Assembly (NCBI RefSeq): GCF_900100335.1
Contig: NZ_FNFE01000005.1
Coordinates: 334,116 to 398,115 of the forward strand
Direction of reading: 5' to 3'
DNA length: 64,000 nucleotides
DNA from: Natronorubrum texcoconense
GTDB taxonomy: Archaea > Halobacteriota > Halobacteria > Halobacteriales > Natrialbaceae
Shown: piece by piece, positions 7,244-15,325 of the stretch
How positions within the stretch are numbered: position 1 is the first letter of the stretch
Layout: every line of letters begins with the position of its first letter
Notes under the pieces: generated by a model
Database searches by the model: none
The model's input: only the letters and a program-made list of their open reading frames with translations
Told to the model about the DNA's origin: nothing
Made by a program: the position numbers and the translations under genes

Positions 7244-9672
7244 GCGACGCGGACTCTGCGGATGCAACGCGGGGGGTCGAACTGGACGCTGACGACGCCG
7301 ATGGTGACACGGGTGATACGTACACGGGGTCTCGCGAAAAACGCCGGGAGGACGTCGCGTTGCTGACCGGCCGTGCCGAGTACACCGACGATCACGAGCC
7401 GCCGGGAACGGTCTCCCTCGCGTTCGTCCGGAGCGAGCACGGCCACGCTGACCTGAAGGAAATCGACACGTCAACCGCCGAGGCGATGGACGGCGTGATC
7501 GGCGTGTACACGTGGAACGATCTCGAGGCGTCGCCGTCGCCGGGTCGACTCCCGCTTTCGGGACTGGAAGGGGATATCCCGGCCCATCCGGTGCTCGCGA
7601 CGGATCGTGTACGATACCACGGCCAGCCCATCGCGGCTGTCGTCGCCGAGGACCGGTATCGCGCACGCGACGGTGTCGCGGCGGTCGACGTCGAGTACGA
7701 GCCGCTCGAGGCGGTGGTCGACCCGCAGGACGCAGCGACCGATCCGAACGCGCCCCAACTATTCGCGGAAGCACCGGACAACGTCGCGACATCCGCGGAG
7801 CTCGGCGACGCCGATGCGACCGACAGGGCGTTCGATGCGGCCGATCGGACGGTGGAGATCGACCTGACGAACAACCGGTTGATCCCGTCTGCGCTCGAGC
7901 CTCGGGCGGCTATCGCGGAGTTCGATCCCGACGAGGGGTTCACCGTCACGATGACCAGCCAGTCGCCACACGGCCACCGTCGGAAGCTGGCTCACACCCT
8001 TGGCGTTCGCGAAGGAGAGATCCGCGTCATCTCGCCCCACGTCGGCGGCGGATTCGGTCACAAGGGCCACCACCATCCCGGCGAGGCGATGGCGGCCTGG
8101 TGTGCCCGCGACCTCGATCGACCCGTCAAGTGGACCGCGACGCGGAGCGAGAACTACCTCGAGGGCGCACACGGGCGCGACCACCGCACAACCGCAGCGC
8201 TGGCGGTCGACCACGACGGGTCGATCCGTGGGCTCAGAGCCGAAACCTACGCCAACGTCGGTGGCTACGGACTCGGCGTCGGTGCCTCGATGCCCGCTCG
8301 GTACGGCCGGCTGCTGGCCAGTCAGTACGCGATCGATGCGATCCGCTGTGAGACGCACACCGTCTTCACCAACACGGCGCCGATCCACTCCTACCGCGGC
8401 GCCGGCCGTCCCGAAGCGATATACGTCACCGAGCGGCTGGTCGACGTCGCCGCCGACGAACTCGGGATAGATCCCGTCGAACTCCGGCAACGGAACCTCA
8501 TCCCGTCCGGCGCATTTCCGTACGAGACGCCCGTCGGAGCGACGTACGACTCGGGGGACTACGAACCCGCGATGGAGAGAGCGCTCGAGGCGATCGGGTA
8601 CGACGACCGTCGCGACCGCTCCGGGACTACCTGGGATAGCTCGGGTGAAGACGTCGAGAACGGGGCGATCGACGACGGCCGACTTCGCGGTGTCGGGATC
8701 GCCAACTACGTCGAGTCCACCGGCGGCGGCTTCGAGAGCGGGCTCGTCCGCGTCCTTCCCGACGGCGACGTAGAAGTGTACGCGGGGACCCACTCGCACG
8801 GACAGGGCCACGAGACGACCTACGCCCAGCTCGTCGCGGATGCCCTCTCCCTCCCGATCGAGCGGATCCACGTCTCCGAGGGCGACACCGAAGCGATCCC
8901 CACCGGAACGGGCACCTTCGGGAGCCGGTCGACGATCGTCGGCGGTAACGCGGTCGTCACGAGCGCCGAGAAAGTGCTCTCGAAGGTGCGTCGGATCGCG
9001 GCTGCCGAACTCGAGGTCGATCCGGAGCGAGTCGTCTACGACGGCGGAGCGTTCACGGTGTCCGGAACGGACGGGTCTGAGGCGGCCACAGCCAGCGCGC
9101 GCGGCGATGAGGTTTCGTTCGCGGCCGTCGCCGAGGCGGCGTACGGTAGAGGGCTTCCCGACGACCTCGAGCCGGGGCTGGAGGCGACGACGTTCTACGA
9201 ACTCGACGGAACGGCGTACACGTTCGGCACCCACGCCTGCATCGTCGCCGTCGATCCCGCCACCGGCGACGTGGAACTCGAGCGCTATCTCGCCGTCGAC
9301 GACTGCGGCGAACGGGTCAACCCCACTATCGTCGAGGGCCAGGTCCACGGCGGCGTCGCACAAGGGATCGCGCAGGCGCGCTACGAGCAGGTCGCCTACG
9401 ACGATGACGGCACGCTCCTGACCGACGCGATGGACAGCTACGGCGTCCCGCGAGCCGCCGACCTCCCGCAGATCGAGACCGACGCAACGGTTACTCCGAG
9501 CCCCCTGAACGAACTCGGAGTCAAGGGAATCGGCGAGGCCGGGACCATCGCCGCGCCGCCGGCCGTCGTAAACGCCGTCTGTGACGCGCTCGACGTCGCT
9601 CACATCGACATGCCGCTTACTGAAGAGCGTGTCTGGCGCGCAGTTTCGGAGGAGCGAGGCGACGTGAATTAG
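7240..9672 (+). CDS. Xanthine dehydrogenase family protein, molybdopterin-binding (large) subunit
   Basis: An 810-residue molybdenum hydroxylase large subunit (CoxL/XdhB family), full length for the family. The N-terminal domain begins with the GSREKRREDVALLTGRAEYTDD signature. The body shows HVGGGFGHKG, the loop SYRGAGRPEA (the form II type AYRGAGR; true CO dehydrogenases have AYRCSFR), a GQGHETTYAQ motif and the active-site Glu in GVKGIGEAGT near residue 765. It therefore oxidises some organic substrate, not CO. Its own [2Fe-2S] and FAD partner genes have collapsed into the remnant just upstream, so it either borrows partners encoded elsewhere or is on the way to decay. The first ~30 residues are a long acidic extension. 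Confidence 0.9.
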   Translation: MSDADSADATRGVELDADDADGDTGDTYTGSREKRREDVALLTGRAEYTDDHEPPGTVSLAFVRSEHGHADLKEIDTSTAEAMDGVIGVYTWNDLEASPSPGRLPLSGLEGDIPAHPVLATDRVRYHGQPIAAVVAEDRYRARDGVAAVDVEYEPLEAVVDPQDAATDPNAPQLFAEAPDNVATSAELGDADATDRAFDAADRTVEIDLTNNRLIPSALEPRAAIAEFDPDEGFTVTMTSQSPHGHRRKLAHTLGVREGEIRVISPHVGGGFGHKGHHHPGEAMAAWCARDLDRPVKWTATRSENYLEGAHGRDHRTTAALAVDHDGSIRGLRAETYANVGGYGLGVGASMPARYGRLLASQYAIDAIRCETHTVFTNTAPIHSYRGAGRPEAIYVTERLVDVAADELGIDPVELRQRNLIPSGAFPYETPVGATYDSGDYEPAMERALEAIGYDDRRDRSGTTWDSSGEDVENGAIDDGRLRGVGIANYVESTGGGFESGLVRVLPDGDVEVYAGTHSHGQGHETTYAQLVADALSLPIERIHVSEGDTEAIPTGTGTFGSRSTIVGGNAVVTSAEKVLSKVRRIAAAELEVDPERVVYDGGAFTVSGTDGSEAATASARGDEVSFAAVAEAAYGRGLPDDLEPGLEATTFYELDGTAYTFGTHACIVAVDPATGDVELERYLAVDDCGERVNPTIVEGQVHGGVAQGIAQARYEQVAYDDDGTLLTDAMDSYGVPRAADLPQIETDATVTPSPLNELGVKGIGEAGTIAAPPAVVNAVCDALDVAHIDMPLTEERVWRAVSEERGDVN

Positions 9673-9678
9673 TTCGTC

Positions 9679-10299
9679 TCAGAGAAGGCTTTCCGCGATG
9701 GACCCGATGACTCGAGCGAGTCCGTTGAGAGCGTGAAGCGTCGCGAGTCCGATGAGTATCCCGAGTGGAACGGCGATCAACGACTCGATCCACGTGTCGA
9801 TCGTCCAGACTTCCCATAGGACAGGTTCGCCGACCGGCGAGAGAACCAGCGCGAGCGAGGTGACGCCAGCGAGTAAGACAAACAGCGGAAGCAAGAAGGC
9901 TATCACGCCTTTGATGGCGAGAAAACCGATTCCTTTCCACGTCGTGTCAGCGGTTACGAGCTCGCGAAGTGCAGCGCCCCAGCCGTACGTGAGGGGATTC
10001 ACTCCGGATGTGGGAGATTGGATGTTCGTTCCAAGCAAGCGATTGGTCAACTGCCGTTCGAGCTCTGCCGCACCGCGAGTTCCGGCGAGCAGAACGAGAA
10101 AGATGGGGATACCAACGAGCACAAAAGTGAGAACAAGCGCGGCGAAAAACCCGAAAAAGATGCCGATGAAATAGAGGCCGCCGACAAAGCTCGTAACGAA
10201 GAGGTAGAGGAGATTTCGGTAGGTCTGGCGCTCCGTAACGACCCCAACGAAATCAGTGAGTCCTGATTGCGCACGATCTCGTTGTTCGTCTGACACCAT
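9679..10299 (-). CDS. Sensor domain-containing membrane protein
   Basis: A 206-residue integral membrane protein with about four hydrophobic segments: two around residues 28-70, one pair around 125-155, and one near the C-terminus. The opening TYRNLLYLFVTSFVGGLYFIGIF, then VLVGIPIFLVLLAGTRGAAELERQLTNRLLG, match the putative-sensor domain found at the N-terminus of some histidine kinases. No kinase or other output domain follows, so this is the stand-alone form. It is convergent with the molybdenum hydroxylase gene (6 bp apart). The 261 bp upstream contain a 7-bp-arm hairpin at 10433-10460 and no gene. Confidence 0.7.
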   Translation of the reverse strand: MVSDEQRDRAQSGLTDFVGVVTERQTYRNLLYLFVTSFVGGLYFIGIFFGFFAALVLTFVLVGIPIFLVLLAGTRGAAELERQLTNRLLGTNIQSPTSGVNPLTYGWGAALRELVTADTTWKGIGFLAIKGVIAFLLPLFVLLAGVTSLALVLSPVGEPVLWEVWTIDTWIESLIAVPLGILIGLATLHALNGLARVIGSIAESLL

Positions 10300-10560
10300 G
10301 TGATAATTACTCGAGAGCTGTTACAAACCGTTTGTGATCGAATTCAGCGTTTGGTTTGACTGTCGTCATGAGGACGTACGCTTGGTGAGCGCGTTTTTCA
10401 CGCCACAGCGTAAGACACGGCCGAAGAGGCTGCTCTCGACAGATTTGTTTCTATCGAGAGATAGTCGTTCGGAGACCGCGACGAAAGGTGGACAGCTACT
10501 GCGCAACGGAAGCCGCTACTCCGCGATGCCGTCTAGCACAATCAACCTCGAGCGGTCCGG

Positions 10561-11748
10561 CTACCGTCCGGAAGTACCGACGGTGACGGCCCAGATGCCG
10601 ACGACGGTGGCGACGAGCGTCAACAAGATTGCGACGAGGTAGCCGTCGGTGTACGCGACGCTCGCGGTTCCGAGCGGCGGCATCGCCAGCGCAGTGACGC
10701 CGATCGCGATATTGAATACGCCGACGATGGCAGTGTCCTTTTCGGGGGAGTATACGTTCATGAGAAGCGGGATGTACAGCGTTGCTGTACCGCCGAGACC
10801 GAGCCCGATTAGGATGATTGCGAGCGCCAGGGCCGAAACAGTGGGGACGAACAGCAGGACGATACCGCCAGCCGCACAGAGGAGTGACGCGAGGTAGGCA
10901 CGTCTCGAGCCCACGACGTCGGCGAGATAACCGCTACCGATCCGCGAGATGATGCTGACGCCGCCGATCAGACCGAACGCGAGTGATGCACCGGCCGCCG
11001 TCAGCCCGCGGTGGGCGAACAGGTCGACGGCGTAGGCGGCGAGTAGCTGGTACCACGCAAAGGAGAGGGCGATTCCGACGAACAGTATCCGAAACGTCCG
11101 CGTTCCGCTCAGACGGGAGAGCCACTCGAGCAGTTCGTCGACGCTCTCGGTCGACTGCTCGGCCCACTGCGGTCGGCGACAAACGAGCGCCGAGAGCACG
11201 AACGCGAATGCGGTCAGCGACATGATGAGAAGAAAACCCCGACGCACGCCTACCTCGGTAAAGGTGAACTGCCAGATCGGCGGCAGGACTGTCAGTCCGA
11301 GCCCGTTGCCGACGAAGATGAGTCCCGTCGCCGCACCGCGACGGCGCTCGAACCAACGTGGCACGATCGACGCGACGAGAACGAACACCGTCCCGAGTGC
11401 GAGTCCCAGAACGGCGAAGACGACGGTCAGCCCGGCGACCGAACTCGTGACGTACAGTGAGGGAGCGATACCGCCCGTCGCGATCGCACAGACGAGCAAC
11501 ACCGCTCGAGCCGAAAATCGCGCGCCGAACACCCCGACGAGACCGGAGCCGATAAAGAACGTAAAGAGCATGATCGCGAACACGCCCGAGAGCGCGAGCG
11601 ACGAGATGCCGAAGGCGTCGCGGAACGGCCCGTGGAAGATCCCGTACGACAGCGGCGTCCCGAAGGTGAAGACCATCGCAACGGCGCCGACGATCGCCAC
11701 CAACCAGCTGTAGCGACTATCGGGACGTTCGACAGAGTCGGTTCGCAC
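10561..11748 (-). CDS. MFS transporter (oxalate/formate antiporter-like)
   Basis: A 395-residue major facilitator with about 12 membrane segments. The opening TFGTPLSYGIFHGPFRDAFG and the loop PRWFERRRGAATGLIFVGNGLG resemble the monocarboxylate/oxalate-formate branch, so a small organic acid is a reasonable substrate guess. The start at 11748 follows an in-frame stop region and gives a typical short N-terminal tail (MRTDSVERPDSRYSW). It appears to be transcribed alone. The upstream gap of about 500 bp carries a 19-bp tandem repeat and no recognised operon partner. Confidence 0.85.
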   Translation of the reverse strand: MRTDSVERPDSRYSWLVAIVGAVAMVFTFGTPLSYGIFHGPFRDAFGISSLALSGVFAIMLFTFFIGSGLVGVFGARFSARAVLLVCAIATGGIAPSLYVTSSVAGLTVVFAVLGLALGTVFVLVASIVPRWFERRRGAATGLIFVGNGLGLTVLPPIWQFTFTEVGVRRGFLLIMSLTAFAFVLSALVCRRPQWAEQSTESVDELLEWLSRLSGTRTFRILFVGIALSFAWYQLLAAYAVDLFAHRGLTAAGASLAFGLIGGVSIISRIGSGYLADVVGSRRAYLASLLCAAGGIVLLFVPTVSALALAIILIGLGLGGTATLYIPLLMNVYSPEKDTAIVGVFNIAIGVTALAMPPLGTASVAYTDGYLVAILLTLVATVVGIWAVTVGTSGR

Positions 11749-11917
11749 GGCTTGCTCTCGAGCGTACTCGGTCGAAAACGTTCTGGTTCGCGGACCGATT
11801 CTTGGTCCAAGTCAGATCTCCGTCCGACGATCGTGAGGCGCGTTCGATACGTTTGGTAGATAGGGAAACCCAGAAGAGACTATTTTGAACGTGTCTATGA
11901 GCCGTTTGCTCGGTCTG

Positions 11918-11955
11918 TACCGTTCCAAGGCGCCAGTACCGTTCTAAGGTGCCAG
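11918..11955. repeat. 19-bp tandem repeat, two copies
   Basis: Two adjacent copies of taccgttcyaaggygccag differ at two positions. They lie about 170 bp upstream of the MFS gene start (minus strand) and could be regulator sites or simple duplication. The rest of 11749-12060 has no supported gene. Confidence 0.4.
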
Positions 11956-12060
11956 TACTACCCGCTTCCTGAGACGCCGATCGACAGACTATAATTGCTC
12001 GCTAGTAAGACCAGTGAATCATGTCGTGTTGCTTGCCAATCGATTTCGAGCACCGCCGGC

Positions 12061-12271
12061 CTACTCAGTACTGACGTTCTCCAACGCGAATCGCAGGTTG
12101 GACAGTTCCACTTTCACCGCGGTTGGATCACCTATATATGATGAACTGTACAACTCACGACCGAACGCAGAAACCGATACACGGATCTCGTCGCCGCTGT
12201 AGCAACGATGCCCGCCGAAACCAGCTGTCTACTGAATACGAGATCGGCGGTAAAGAACGGCCTTGAACCAT
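12061..12271 (-). pseudogene. Possible short gene with a one-base frameshift
   Basis: On the minus strand, an ATG at 12271 opens a frame whose first 17 codons (ending ISYSVDSW) run into another frame if one T of the TTT run (AAA at 12218-12220 on the plus strand) is removed. The second frame then gives GDEIRVSVSAFGRELYSS, then YIGDPTAVKVELSNLRF and a TAG at 12061, about 69 residues in all. The product is not recognised. The composition is protein-like, but the start is only 8 bp from the divergent zinc-ribbon start, which leaves no room for two promoters. This is a weak call. Confidence 0.25.
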
Positions 12272-12279
12272 GATTCCCT

Positions 12280-12420
12280 ATGATTAAACTGAAACAACTC
12301 CTTTCCCGAAATCGGGAACAAACGCTGTTCGAATGTCGTCACTGCGGGACGAACATGGAAACGAACACGAAAAGCTGTCCCGAATGCGATTCGGACGACA
12401 TTACACGGTACGAACTGTGA
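12280..12420 (+). CDS. Small zinc-ribbon protein (46 aa)
   Basis: A 46-residue protein starting MIKLKQLLSRNREQTLFECR and ending DDITRYEL. It contains two CxxC knuckles, FECRHCG and KSCPECD, 13 residues apart, the pattern of the many small haloarchaeal zinc-ribbon proteins involved in regulation or stress. The upstream ATG at 12270 runs into a stop after five codons, so 12280 is the only sensible start. It sits a few hundred bases from the replication origin. Function unknown. Confidence 0.6.
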   Translation: MIKLKQLLSRNREQTLFECRHCGTNMETNTKSCPECDSDDITRYEL

Positions 12421-12447
12421 CTGAGACGGTACGAACTATGACTTACA

Positions 12448-12795
12448 TTGTCCGAACTGTGCCAAGCGATGAACCGTGACTACGGATCATCTACATCGTT
12501 CGGGAGCAAGACACCGAACGAGAGTAAGACATCGAACGAGAGCAGGGTAGCTGGCATCACAGCGGTATTCTTGATCGATATTTCTCGACGAGTGACGGTT
12601 TTTTGGCATCGCAAAAACGGTTCACCTGAGAACGGAGGGTCGGCGAAAGCAATCCAACTCGAGGTCCCGTCTGTTCCGTACGAAGAACCGAACCGGATCG
12701 AGGATTCTGTTTCGTACCAAGGATCGACCGGGTGCTCCGTCGTGGATCGTCTCAGAAGTGAAAACGATGCAAGGATCTATGAGAATGCGCCGTGA
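12448..12795 (+). CDS. Hypothetical protein, doubtful
   Basis: An open frame of 115 codons without family resemblance. Its N-terminal part carries two near-identical 18-bp units (SKTPNE / SKTSNE around 12505-12540), and the composition is less acidic than the neighbours. It begins with TTG (an ATG follows in frame at 12469) and ends 12 bp before the next gene. It may be a small accessory protein or non-coding. The bases just before it (12400-12440) repeat acggtacgaact twice. Confidence 0.3.
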   Translation: MSELCQAMNRDYGSSTSFGSKTPNESKTSNESRVAGITAVFLIDISRRVTVFWHRKNGSPENGGSAKAIQLEVPSVPYEEPNRIEDSVSYQGSTGCSVVDRLRSENDARIYENAP

Positions 12796-12806
12796 ATTAG
12801 GGAGTA

Positions 12807-13115
12807 ATGAGCAAGGCTGTCGACGTCACCCAACGGTGTACGTTTCCGTCGTCGATTGACGTGACAGCAGTTCTGGAGCGACTGGAAATTCAGTTCTTAG
12901 ATGTGAATGACCGTCGTGCGATCGTTATCTTCCAGGGAGGTATTCTCAATCTCGAGAGTCAAAACGGGACGTTGACCGATCTCGATAGTGCAGAGATTAC
13001 GGTCTACGATCTACCAGCGGACAATAAACGGGAACGCGGAGCCGAAGGTCAGGCTGCGATCGAGTTGATCGAAGACTTCAGAGCGGAGCTATCTACCATC
13101 TGGAACTCCGCATAA
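12807..13115 (+). CDS. Hypothetical protein (102 aa)
   Basis: An acidic 102-residue protein with a plausible alpha/beta pattern: beta segments around IQFLDVNDRRAIVIF and EITVYDL, and a C-terminal helix ending FRAELSTIWNSA. No membrane segment or known motif is seen. It starts ATG at 12807 and is the last gene before the origin repeats. Not recognised. Confidence 0.5.
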   Translation: MSKAVDVTQRCTFPSSIDVTAVLERLEIQFLDVNDRRAIVIFQGGILNLESQNGTLTDLDSAEITVYDLPADNKRERGAEGQAAIELIEDFRAELSTIWNSA

Positions 13116-13147
13116 GAACACGCCAACAACTGTTACACTGAACGATC

Positions 13148-13182
<35 letters not shown>

Positions 13183-13203
13183 CCGTTAGTGGGGAGACAC
13201 CCA

Positions 13204-13285
13204 CCCCACGTTTCCGTCGTATCCCGCGAGAGGTAGGGGCTGCTTTGCAGATAGCAGTTGATTGCACCCCCCACGTTTCCGTCGT
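13204..13285 (-). repeat. ORB-like origin repeats, inverted pair (left edge)
   Basis: Two copies of the 17-bp element, in minus orientation, at 13204-13220 and 13269-13285 (ccccacgtttccgtcgt on the plus strand). The reverse complement, acgacggaaacgtgggg, shares the GGAAAC core and G-string of archaeal origin recognition boxes. Facing copies at 13591 and beyond are in the opposite orientation, the classic arrangement around a duplex-unwinding element. Confidence 0.75.
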
Positions 13286-13329
13286 TTCTGCAAGACGGCG
13301 TAGAGATGGGGACGATCAAAAGTCAAACG

Positions 13330-13480
13330 TGATGTTCCCTAGCCATGTAGAGCCGTGTAGACTGAGATCTAACATCCCTAACACCTAGATTAAAGAAGCT
13401 AGGTTGAGAAAAGTCCACTAAGTCTATTTCGTTTACTGACGTAACGGATGTTATTTCGTTTCGTCGGCCGAAACGAGGGT
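13330..13480. other. AT-rich segment, candidate duplex-unwinding element of the replication origin
   Basis: This stretch, between inverted ORB-like repeats at 13269 and 13591, is clearly richer in A and T than its surroundings (for example around 13370-13460) and has no open frame. It contains an inverted repeat cctag/ctagg at 13384-13403. Position between oppositely oriented boxes upstream of orc1/cdc6 is the normal haloarchaeal place for the unwinding element. Confidence 0.6.
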
Positions 13481-13590
13481 TTCTCTGTTGTCTCTATACT
13501 GATTAGCATCTGTCGGCAGAACAGTTCTCCCGCTAATCGTTCTCTCTCGAACCCCCGTTTCCATTGACCCCACCCCCTTCTCGGTCAGTT

Positions 13591-13607
13591 ACGACGGAAA
13601 CGTGGGG
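13591..13607 (+). repeat. ORB-like origin repeat
   Basis: Exact acgacggaaacgtgggg, followed by tgtgggggg that extends the G-string. It faces the two left-edge copies. Degenerate relatives lie near 13462 and 13660. Confidence 0.75.
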
Positions 13608-13737
13608 TGTGGGGGGAGGAAAACATCTTTCTCTATCTCCACTGTCCTTGATCTGGCTTACGTCGGAAATCTGGTTGTACTATCAACTGTCTTATTTCCC
13701 CGCGATGCATGCTAAAATGCGTATGTTCGGCGGAATT

Positions 13738-13754
13738 ACGTCGGAAATGTGGGG
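13738..13754 (+). repeat. ORB-like origin repeat next to the cdc6 promoter
   Basis: The copy acgtcggaaatgtgggg ends about 17 bp before the TATA-like ttttatg at 13771 and 52 bp before the cdc6 start. Binding of the initiator here would sit beside its own promoter. Confidence 0.7.
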
Positions 13755-13770
13755 TGGTTTCCACCGCCAG

Positions 13771-13780
13771 TTTTATGCGC
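13771..13780 (+). promoter_or_regulatory. TATA-like element of cdc6
   Basis: The sequence ttttatgcgc lies 27-36 bp before the ATG at 13807. This spacing suggests a transcript with little or no leader. Confidence 0.45.
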
Positions 13781-13806
13781 TTTCCGACCACATCGTGTGA
13801 TACTGA

Positions 13807-15039
13807 ATGACATCTGACCCCTCCTCTAACGCCGTGGACGATCCGTTGTTCGAATCGGGCCATCGGATTTTCTCGAACAAGGATCTCCTCAAAATCGGCC
13901 ACGTTCCGGAGGCCGACCGGATCGTCGGTCGCGACGAGGAGATTTCGAAGTTAGCAAAACGGCTGAACGGTGCGGTTCACGGATACTCTCCGGAAAACGT
14001 GATGATCTACGGCAAGACAGGGACCGGGAAATCGTTGGTCTCGATGCACGTCTGTCAACGCGCTCGAAACGCGGCACAGGACGGTGTGGCGATCGGAACG
14101 GCGTATATCGACTGTGCGGAAGATAACACGGAAACGCAGGCGATCTCCTCGCTCGCCGCGAAACTGAACGACGAGTCCGTTACCGATATCACCGTTCCTC
14201 ACACCGGGCTGAGCACGTCGAAGTACTACAAACTCCTGTGGAAGACGCTCGATGCGCAGTTCGACTCCGTCATCATCATCCTCGACGAGATCGATCTGAT
14301 GAACGACGATAGTCTGCTGATGAAGCTCTCTCGAGCCGAAGAAGCGGGGAAGATCGACTGTAGCATCGGCATCATCGCGATCAGTAACAAGATCCAGTAC
14401 GTCGACAATACGAACGAACGCGTAAAGAGTAGCTTCCAGCACAAGGAGCTGTTCTTCAAACCCTACGACGCGAATCAGCTCCGAGAAATCATGCTCAACC
14501 GGGCAGACGCATTCCAGGACGGTGTTCTTTCCGACGACGTCGTTCCGCTCTCTGCGGCGTTCGCCGCGCAGGAACACGGTGATGCCCGAAAGGCGATCGA
14601 TATCCTCCGTCACGCCGGCGAGGTCGCATACGAGGAGGGCGCCGAGAAAGTTCGGGAAGAACACGTTCGACAGGCCCAACAGCACGCCGAAAAGGATCGG
14701 TTCCGAGAACTCGTCAACGGCGCACCCACGCAGGCGAAAGCCGCGTTACTCGCGCTGACCGAACTCAGCGTCAACTCCGACGACGACGCGTTCCTCACCA
14801 GTCGCGTCTACGATCAGTACGAACAGATTTGCGAGTATCTCGATATGGATATCCTCTCAGTCCGCCGATTCCGGGATATCTTGAAAGAACAGGCGTTTCT
14901 CGGCGTCGTCGAGATCGAGAAAATCAATAAAGGGAGTGCAGGCGGCATCCACCTGCAGAATCGGCTTATCGAGGACCCGCAGGTCGTTCGTGAAACCATC
15001 CTGGAGGATTCCCGGATGCAGAACTGGAACAGCGAGTGA
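13807..15039 (+). CDS. cdc6: Orc1/Cdc6 family replication initiator
   Basis: A 410-residue AAA+ ATPase of the archaeal Orc1/Cdc6 family, full length. The Walker A GKTGTGKS is at residues 69-76, Walker B with IIILDEID at about 156-163, and a sensor-1 segment IGIIAISN near residue 198. The C-terminal ~100 residues (from QAKAALLALTELS) form the winged-helix domain that recognises ORB DNA. It is flanked by four clear 17-bp ORB-like repeats upstream and eight downstream, so it almost certainly fires this origin. Haloarchaeal genomes carry many such origin-initiator pairs on chromosomes and megaplasmids, each with its own box sequence, so this one is probably replicon-specific. Confidence 0.95.
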   Translation: MTSDPSSNAVDDPLFESGHRIFSNKDLLKIGHVPEADRIVGRDEEISKLAKRLNGAVHGYSPENVMIYGKTGTGKSLVSMHVCQRARNAAQDGVAIGTAYIDCAEDNTETQAISSLAAKLNDESVTDITVPHTGLSTSKYYKLLWKTLDAQFDSVIIILDEIDLMNDDSLLMKLSRAEEAGKIDCSIGIIAISNKIQYVDNTNERVKSSFQHKELFFKPYDANQLREIMLNRADAFQDGVLSDDVVPLSAAFAAQEHGDARKAIDILRHAGEVAYEEGAEKVREEHVRQAQQHAEKDRFRELVNGAPTQAKAALLALTELSVNSDDDAFLTSRVYDQYEQICEYLDMDILSVRRFRDILKEQAFLGVVEIEKINKGSAGGIHLQNRLIEDPQVVRETILEDSRMQNWNSE

Positions 15040-15041
15040 AC

Positions 15042-15066
15042 TGCCTCGGGATCAAGCCTCGAGGCA
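15042..15066 (+). terminator. Inverted repeat just after cdc6
   Basis: Arms tgcctcg and cgaggca with an 11-nt loop start 3 bp after the cdc6 stop. A short T-run follows only some 20 bp later, so this is a possible but not textbook terminator. Confidence 0.4.
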
Positions 15067-15133
15067 TCCACCTCGCTCATTCATTGCTCTTTTGAACATT
15101 CCAGTGACGATTACGACAGAAGTCCGGGGTGAG

Positions 15134-15219
15134 ACGTGAGGAAACGACGGAAGCCTGGGGAGGGGTATACGGAAACGACGGAAACGAGGGGGGTTGAATT
15201 GAACGACGGAAATGAGGGG
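15134..15219 (+). repeat. ORB-like origin repeats, right cluster part 1 (three copies)
   Basis: Three copies in the same orientation at 15134-15150 (acgacggaagcctgggg), 15175-15191 (acgacggaaacgagggg) and 15203-15219 (acgacggaaatgagggg). The spacing is 41 and 28 bp. They lie downstream of cdc6 and belong to a block that is repeated 192 bp further on. Confidence 0.75.
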
Positions 15220-15271
15220 CCTGTCGACAGTATCGGTGAATCGGTGTCCGTTCGCCGCCGCGAAAAGTCGT

Positions 15272-15288
15272 ACGTCGGAAACGAGGGG
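15272..15288 (+). repeat. ORB-like origin repeat
   Basis: Copy acgtcggaaacgagggg, between the two duplicated blocks, same orientation as the others on this side. It shares acgtcgg with the box at 13738. Confidence 0.7.
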
Positions 15289-15325
15289 TGTGACCAACCC
15301 ATCGCGAAGTCGACGCACGTCAGAA

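Noticed and set aside
7759..9603. A 614-codon frame opposite the molybdenum hydroxylase large subunit
   Set aside because: Antisense shadow; no family content.
10433..10460. Hairpin ctctcga/tcgagag between the sensor and MFS genes as a terminator
   Set aside because: There is no T-run after it, it is about 100 bp past the MFS stop, and the arms are short.
12014..12202. A 62-codon plus-strand frame upstream of the zinc-ribbon gene
   Set aside because: No motif and non-haloarchaeal composition; the opposite strand gives a more protein-like reading.
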